A DNA stretch of 64,000 nucleotides, taken from NCBI RefSeq assembly GCF_000003815.2, contig NC_049988.1:10976416-11040415 (forward strand), in the 5' to 3' direction. The DNA is from Branchiostoma floridae. Taxonomy: Eukaryota; Chordata; Leptocardii; Amphioxiformes; Branchiostomatidae. Under the pieces are notes generated by a model, which saw only the letters and a program-made list of their open reading frames with translations, was not told the origin of the DNA and searched no databases. Every line of letters begins with the position of its first letter. Positions within the stretch are counted from its first letter, which is position 1. The translations under genes and the position numbers were made by a program. Positions 58,506 to 64,000 of the stretch are shown here, piece after piece.

Positions 58506-61500
58506 ATGGGAGGCACACGTGGGAAGAAAAAGAAGGCAGGAAAGACTCAAAACGGGAAAAAATCAAACCAGAAAGGTAAGATCATCTAGATCAACGATTC
58601 TACTAGCTCAGTGATAAGCAGCTTTTGAGATTTTTGTCAATACATGCCTTAAACGAAGGAATATATTTCGACAAAACGTTATGCATAGAAGTGTACGACG
58701 TGTACTAACACATATTTTATGCACACACACCATGCGTATGTTTTAATAAACTACTGTACTGTTATCCTGGAAATGCATGGCTTATTTACATATCATACCT
58801 CACCTTAAGTTTATATATCATTTTTGATTGATGCACTCAACTGAATGGACTACCCTAAAGATTCGTAAATATTGTACATGTAATAGATAATCCGATTCAT
58901 CGTTCAACCAAGTACTGTACTCTCTCATCAATGCATCTGTTGCAAATAAGCCCTTTCACAGAGATCAGAATGCATGTGCGGCAACTGGGTTTCTTGGTAA
59001 TATGTCAAAGGTTAGGGCCCTAAAAAGGAAAACATTCCATTGTTTTGATTTGCATTATTGTAAATGCATTTAAGTTCGCGGGGATTTAATTTCGCGGTAG
59101 CGGGAAAAGGGACTTTTTGCGGTGGTTTTAAGTTCGCAGTAACACCGTAGACTACAGTCTAATACCATAATAGAAAAAATGTTCGCGGTGGATTTAATTT
59201 CGCGGTGAAGTGGTCAACGCGAAAACATTAATCCACCGCGAACATTTCTGCATTTACAGTATCAATGTCCTGACAGGTTTGTTTTCTTTTTCGCGGCCTT
59301 ACCCTTTGACATATCACCTAGAATTCCTGTCGCCCCACATCCGTCCTGATCTCTGTGAAAGGGCTTATTGCTTCAATCTTTCGATAGGGAATGATAAAGA
59401 TAGCTGCTTTCTCCTTCAGATGGTCCAGGACTCAGTAAAGCTGACAAGAGGCAAAGACTGGAGGAAAGGAGGGAGAAGAAGAAGACCCAGGCTGCTGCAC
59501 AGAAAACAAAGTCCAAGTTCACAGTAGATGAATTACTGGACAAGGTTTGGTGGCACTTTTATTCAATGTTATCCATCTTTTGTCTATAGAAGATAAAAAT
59601 CATAAATGACAAAGACACAGTAAACTTCATCATGCAATACAGTGCATGTACTTATCACAACAAGAAAAGAGGTATTTTTCTATCATCTATGTGTTTGTGT
59701 GTGTGCATGCACGGGTACATGTATTCAGATACAAAATGTATTGTAGAATGACAGGATGTGAGTTGTTTATAAGGTATTATAACCAGAGACTGGCATGATG
59801 GGAAAGTTCTCCACATGGCTTTGTCCAAGTTTGGTCCAACAGGATGGGAAGGTTGACTCTGAGTCAAAAGCTGTCTGGCAGGAAAATGATAGCCTCTACC
59901 AGGCTCCGCAGATTGCTTTTGTCAAAAAGTAGAAATTGGAGAAATGGAGGAAATAGTATGCTTGGGGAGTCAGCCGCCATTTGACTCCCCTAGCATACTA
60001 TTCCCTCTGTTTGCCCAATCTCTACTATCATACCAGCGATCCACGGAGCCTGGTAGAGACTAAGACAGAACAACTTCAACAAAATTTATGAGATGATCAC
60101 AATAACCAAAAGACTCTAAATACTTTGCAATAAGATCATGAATTTCTCCAATAATTCTTGTTTTCAATTTGTACTAAATTGTACTCAATTTGTCCCTCAA
60201 TTTGTACTCAATTTGTCCCTATGTCCTCCCCAGGTGGAGGAATGTATGGACAGCTACAACTATGAAGTTGCCCAGAAGTTCTGCCAGAGGGCGCTGGAGC
60301 TGGAGCCTGACAACCTGCGGGCGCTGGAGGTCTCCGGGTCCTTACTGCTGGAGCTGGGGGACGGAGACAAGGCCAAACAGATATCCTTTCTGTTACAGGG
60401 TGTAACGCTGGTTCACCTTTATTCGCGGGGTAACATATATCAGTTGTATTTAGGACAGGGGTGTTTAGGCTTTCTAATTNNNNNNNNNNNNNNNNNNNNN
60501 NNNNNNNNNNNNNNNNNNNNNNNNNNNNNNNNNNNNNNNNNNNNNNNNNNNNNNNNNNNNNNNNNNNNNNNNNNNNNNNNNNNNNNNNNNNNNNNNNNNN
60601 NNNNNNNNNNNNGTCAGAGAGTGTTTGAAAAATTCAAACATGGCTGACTCAAAAAGCAACGGCATCAAATTTTTTATACCTGAATGTTGGTATGGAATGG
60701 AATGGAGTTGCTTCATCTTATTACGTAGAACAGTGCCCAAACAATTGATTGCATAAGGAATGTACAACTGGTCTACTTAGGTTCCATGAACAGTAGTAGT
60801 AGTTCCTTGACCAGCAAACTGTTTTGGGCGGGCTGTAGAACTTAGTCCTGATGAGGGCTTCACCAAGTACATGTGCCTGGGGCAGCTGATGGAGGGGGAG
60901 GAGGCTGTGGCCTGCTATAACAAGGGCATCCAGGTCATGATGGCGGAGAGACACAAACAGCAGGAGCAGGTTAGTCAATTTGTCGATCCTGGGAATGTAA
61001 AACTAAGCCTACACATAGTGTAGTAATATATACAGTAGTATATATCACATAGACTTATGTTGTAACAAAATGACATGCAATTTCACATCAGTAAGATGTC
61101 ATTTTCAGGAAGTTCTGTGATTTTAAAGTACTTGTGTACAGAAGCTTATGTTTGAAACAAAAGTTAGACCTTCATCACATTGCTAATGATAGCATAATGT
61201 CCCCAGGAATGAAACTTAAAATACTGCACATAGAATCTATGTCCTCTGCTATGTGCACCAAAGAGCTAATAAAACCGATCTGAGATTACTTTCACTTTGC
61301 CCTAAACATGGTCTTTTTGCATCATTGTGTGCATTTATGTACTCTGCAGCTAGAGGGCGCAGCTGCATGTGATCCTGACTCTCCGACCGTGACATCCCAG
61401 GACATCTCCAGTGCCTACTGTTCTATCGCAGAAATCTACCTCACAGACTCATGGTACTTGTTGTACTTGTCATCAGTACTTGTTGTTACAATGATTTTAA

Positions 61501-63642
61501 ACTTTATCAACTGCTGTATCAACTGCTACTGAGTTATAAAGTAAAAGATTATAACTGCCACAAATATCGTATATCTTACGTCTTAAGGTTAGACATACAG
61601 GTAATAAGATACACCAAAAAGCAGTTACTGAAGCAACTGGATATGATTTTGTGTGTGTCACTGACAAAAGACACCAGATGGCTGCTTGAAACATTTCATG
61701 TCTGAGCATTTCTAAAATCATATCCAGTTCTTGAGTAACTGTTTTTTGGTGTATCGTATTTCTGATTTTTTTCATCTCTCAGTTTTGAGGACACAGCAGA
61801 AGAAAAGTGCAAAGAGTCCTTGGAGAGAGCGATAGAAGAATGTCCCACCAACCCAGAGGCACATCTTCTCATGGCAAGCTTCCAGCTCAGTAAAGACAAC
61901 AGGGAGGAGGCCAAACAGGCTATAGAGAAGAGCCTGTCGCTATGGTTACCAGAGAGAAGTGATGCAGAAGATGAGGATGAGATGGAGGAAAACATGCCTG
62001 AGGTGTGAGGCACATGTAACGCTAGTTCACGTTTATCCGTTGGGTAACCTATATCCGTTGAAAGGTATTTGGGGATAACACATCTACAGACGTTGGTTTC
62101 AAATTGCAATACAATGTTTTTTCAACATATTGCAGTTTAAAACTACCACCCATCGGCTTGATGCGCCTAAATACCCTGTTTTGAAAAACAACGGATATAG
62201 GTTACCCAACGGATAAAGGTGAACTAGCGTTACATGTAGTGGTTGTATAATGGAGGGCAGAATTTGAGAAAGATAGTTTCTTCTCGCTCTTTTATATTGT
62301 AGAGAACCTTAGAAACGTACAATGCAATGTACAGAAACATAGAGCCAATAATAGATGACAATGAATTAAAAGAATGACATATCACAAATTAAATGGCAAT
62401 ACAAGAATTCCTTTGCTGGAAGTAAAAATGCATAGAAAAATGTCATTTTGATTTCGGGCAAGTGAAAAGTTGGGTGGGCAAGTAGTTTTTTTGTGTACTT
62501 ACCTGATAGGACAAGTGAATTTTAGAAAACTGTTGTGTTGTAATGTGTCCTAGGATCCTCCCCTGCCATATGAACAGAGAGTAGCAACTGCAAAGATACT
62601 GATAGAGCTGGAACTCATGGAGTCTGCTGAGAAAGTCCTGGCTGGGCTCCTGCTGGAAGATGACGAAATTGTACAGGTATGCACCAGTTATGAAACATTT
62701 NNNNNNNNNNNNNNNNNNNNNNNNNNNNNNNNNNNNNNNNNNNNNNNNNNNNNNNNNNNNNNNNNNNNNNNNNNNNNNNNNNNNNNNNNNNNNNNNNNNN
62801 NNNNNNNNNNNNNNNNNNNNNNNNNNNNNNNNNNNNNNNNNNNNNNNNNNNNNNNNNNNNNNNNNNNNNNNNNNNNNNNNNNNNNNNNNNNNNNNNNNNN
62901 NNNNNNNNNNNNNNNNNNNNNNNNNNNNNNNNNNNNNNNNNNNNNNNNNNNNNNNNNNNNNNNNNNNNNNNNNNNNNNNNNNNNNNNNNNNNNNNNNNNN
63001 NNNNNNNNNNNNNNNNNNNNNNNNNNNNNNNNNNNNNNNNNNNTTGTAGAGAACCTTAGAAACGTACAATGCAATGTACAGAAACATAGAGCCAATAATA
63101 GATGACAATGAATTAAAAGAATGACATATCACAAATTAAATGGCAATACAAGAATTCCTTTGCTGGAAGTAAAAATGCATAGAAAAATGTCATTTTGATT
63201 TCGGGCAAGTGAAAAGTTGGGTGGGCAAGTAGTTTTTTTGTGTACTTACCTGATAGGACAAGTGAATTTTAGAAAACTGTTGTGTTGTAATGTGTCCTAG
63301 GATCCTCCCCTGCCATATGAACAGAGAGTAGCAACTGCAAAGATACTGATAGAGCTGGAACTCATGGAGTCTGCTGAGAAAGTCCTGGCTGGGCTCCTGC
63401 TGGAAGATGACGAAATTGTACAGGTATGCACCAGTTATGAAACATTTGAAGCAGAGACCTTTATCATTTTCTAATCAAAAGGATAATTAGCTAATGTTAG
63501 ATCATGACATATTGAAAAGTGTTTCAGATTTTGAAATATTGCTTTCCATTCATAGGTGTGGTATCTTCTGGGCTGGCTCCACTATGTACAAGGGGAGGAC
63601 CACAAGTCCATGGCCAGGGACAACCTACAGCATGCACTGAAG
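58506..63642 (+). CDS. TPR protein resembling Acl4, chaperone of ribosomal protein L4; 3' end outside the window
   Basis: Exons: 58506-58575, 59420-59544, 60234-60380, 60820-60969, 61350-61453, 61783-62002, 62554-62676 (copied at 63301-63423) and 63556-63642. All phases join, giving 342 residues so far. The N-terminus is strongly basic (GKKKKAGK, RREKKK). TPR-like helices follow (NYEVAQKFCQRALELEPDNL; FGRAVELSPDEGFTKYMCLG; CKESLERAIEECPTNPEAHL; EKVLAGLLLEDDEIVQVWYL), with an acidic insert DAEDEDEMEE. This layout matches the family of yeast Acl4, which binds newly made Rpl4 and escorts it to the pre-ribosome. Other TPR proteins cannot be excluded; the family call rests on remembered wording, not on a search. 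Introns carry MITEs and two gaps. Confidence 0.72.
59058..59261. mobile_element. MITE, TACTGTAAATGCA family, copy 3 (inverted)
   Basis: TTGTAAATGCATTTAAGTTC at the left and GAACATTTCTGCATTTACAG at the right. The interior has AGTTCGCGGTG and TTTAATTTCGCGG, the reverse of copies 1 and 2. It is in intron 1 of the TPR gene. Confidence 0.9.
59892..60059. repeat. Imperfect fold-back repeat
   Basis: The arms CCTCTACCAGGCTCCGCAG and, inverted, CCACGGAGCCTGGTAGAG continue inward through GGAAATAGTATGC and GGGGAGTCA. The centre is GCCGCCA. It is about 168 bp, in intron 2 of the TPR gene. Confidence 0.85.
60162..60226. repeat. Short tandem repeat before TPR exon 3
   Basis: Repeated CAATTTGTACT and CAATTTGTCCCT units, ending just before the acceptor CCCCAG of exon 3. 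They add to the pyrimidine-rich tract. Confidence 0.7.
60398..60479. mobile_element. MITE fragment at a gap (TGTAACGCTAGTTCAC family)
   Basis: GTGTAACGCTGGTTCACCTT and the next bases (TATTCGCGGGGTAAC) match the end of the complete element at 62012-62237. The rest is lost in the N gap. Confidence 0.75.
60480..60612. other. Assembly gap (133 N)
   Basis: A run of N within the AT-AC intron, beginning inside a MITE. Confidence 0.98.
61608..61756. mobile_element. Fold-back MITE in the intron before TPR exon 6
   Basis: AGATACACCAAAAAGCAGTT and ACTGGATATGATTTT are mirrored by AAAATCATATCCAGTTCTTG and AACTGTTTTTTGGTGTATC. It ends about 27 bases before the acceptor of exon 6. Confidence 0.85.
62012..62237. 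mobile_element. MITE, TGTAACGCTAGTTCAC family, complete copy
   Basis: The left end ACATGTAACGCTAGTTCAC and the right end GTGAACTAGCGTTACATGT are perfect inverted repeats, extended by TTTATCCGTTGGGTAACCTA and its complement. It is about 226 bp with no coding. It begins nine bases after the donor of TPR exon 6. Confidence 0.92.
62297..63447. repeat. Exact 404-bp duplication abutting an N gap
   Basis: 62297-62700 and 63044-63447 are the same sequence, 747 bp apart. The first ends exactly where the N run starts and the second begins exactly where it ends. Both contain the exon DPPLPYEQRVATAKILIELE and onward. Identity without any visible difference at gap edges points to a false duplication in the assembly. 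Confidence 0.9.
62701..63043. other. Assembly gap (343 N)
   Basis: A run of N with the same sequence on both sides; it is likely not a real gap. Confidence 0.98.
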
Positions 63643-63826
63643 GTGTGTTATCCACTACACAAACCTAGTCCTACACACACCCCTGGAAAATGGACTAGTC
63701 TGAATAAGTGCAGGTGTTTTCCAGACAAAAAGCCCCTGTCCCACAGGAAAATGATCATTCATCATCTATGTGACAGGGGCTTAAATACTGGCTGTAAGTT
63801 AGCCACTTCAGGACAGGTGCCAAAGA

Positions 63827-63945
63827 TACTGTAAATGCAAAAATCATTGCGCTGGTTTCATGTTTGCAGTTTTTGCCATAGCCACTTCCCCGCAAACTCG
63901 AAACCACTACAAAAATTGCAGAAAACACTGATTTAGTTGGCAAAC
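63827..63945. mobile_element. MITE, TACTGTAAATGCA family, degenerate copy 4
   Basis: It begins TACTGTAAATGCAAAAATCA and contains GCTGGTTTCATGTTTGCAG and a CCCCGCAAACTCGAAACCAC block like copies 1-3. The right end is lost. Confidence 0.7.
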
Positions 63946-64000
63946 TACAGTCAAACCTGTGTATAGCGGCCACTCAAGGGACCGGACAAATTTGGCCACT
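63946..64000. mobile_element. Left end of a TACAGTCAAACCTGT element, cut by the window end
   Basis: TACAGTCAAACCTGTGTATA, then CGGCCACTCAAGGGACCGG, resembles the left end of the element at 14726 (CCACTCAAGGGACCG shared). The remainder is outside the window. Confidence 0.7.

Larger units (their letters stand above)
60381..60819 (+). other. AT-AC U12-type intron
   Basis: The donor is ATATCCTTT, the exact U12 AT-AC consensus. The branch site TTCCTTGAC (60803-60811) is also exact, with the acceptor AC at 60818-60819, nine bases after the branch A. It is the only choice that joins AKQ to CFGRAVELSPDEG in frame. The intron holds part of a MITE and a 133-N gap. Confidence 0.92.

Noticed and set aside
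63301-63423. Second copy of the TPR exon as a real tandem exon
   Set aside because: The copies and their flanks are identical up to the edges of an N gap, which fits an assembly artefact rather than an evolved duplicate.

Overview
This is a eukaryotic, chordate-like, intron-rich, AT-leaning genomic window packed with small DNA-transposon repeats. The proteins are close to vertebrate KIF5 and DCTN2, the kinesin looks like the single pre-duplication KIF5, and the repeats are mostly short inverted-repeat elements (MITEs) and fold-backs. An amphioxus (Branchiostoma) is the best guess, about 0.7; the species cannot be told from the sequence alone.

Layout. (1) 1-8992: no exon recognised; tandem and fold-back repeats and one 100-N gap. 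(2) 8993-18015, minus strand: the first three coding exons of dynactin subunit 2 (DCTN2, dynamitin p50); the rest of the gene was not found and probably lies further left. (3) 18016-18573: a compact shared promoter. (4) 18574-53677, plus strand: a complete kinesin-1 heavy chain gene (KIF5), 28 coding exon positions, 3153 coding bases, 1050 residues. Two positions in the motor domain exist as tandem alternative exons, and up to four microexon candidates are visible. Its 15.4-kb intron 1 carries an antisense, 3'-truncated Ty3/Gypsy-type retrotransposon (about 30573-32770) with a textbook -1 frameshift signal. (5) 53678-58505: KIF5 3' flank and repeats. (6) 58506-63642 and beyond, plus strand: a TPR protein resembling Acl4, the ribosomal protein L4 assembly chaperone. 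It has eight exons here, one intron of AT-AC U12 type, and two assembly gaps.

Biology. KIF5 is the plus-end motor, and DCTN2 is part of dynactin, the cofactor of the minus-end motor dynein. They share one head-to-head promoter region of 558 bp. DCTN2 and KIF5A are also divergent neighbours on human chromosome 12q13, so this is an old microsyntenic pair.

The most interesting signals are: two pairs of duplicated motor exons in KIF5, one at loop L5 and one in the following strand; several microexon candidates; repeated tandem duplication of 3' splice-site regions in the same gene; the AT-AC intron; the frameshift cassette in the retroelement; and several MITE families, one with an 8-bp target duplication. 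One duplicated exon (62554-62676 and 63301-63423) is almost certainly an assembly artefact. All splice calls were read by eye from consensus sites, reading phase and remembered family similarity; no transcript data or alignment was run.
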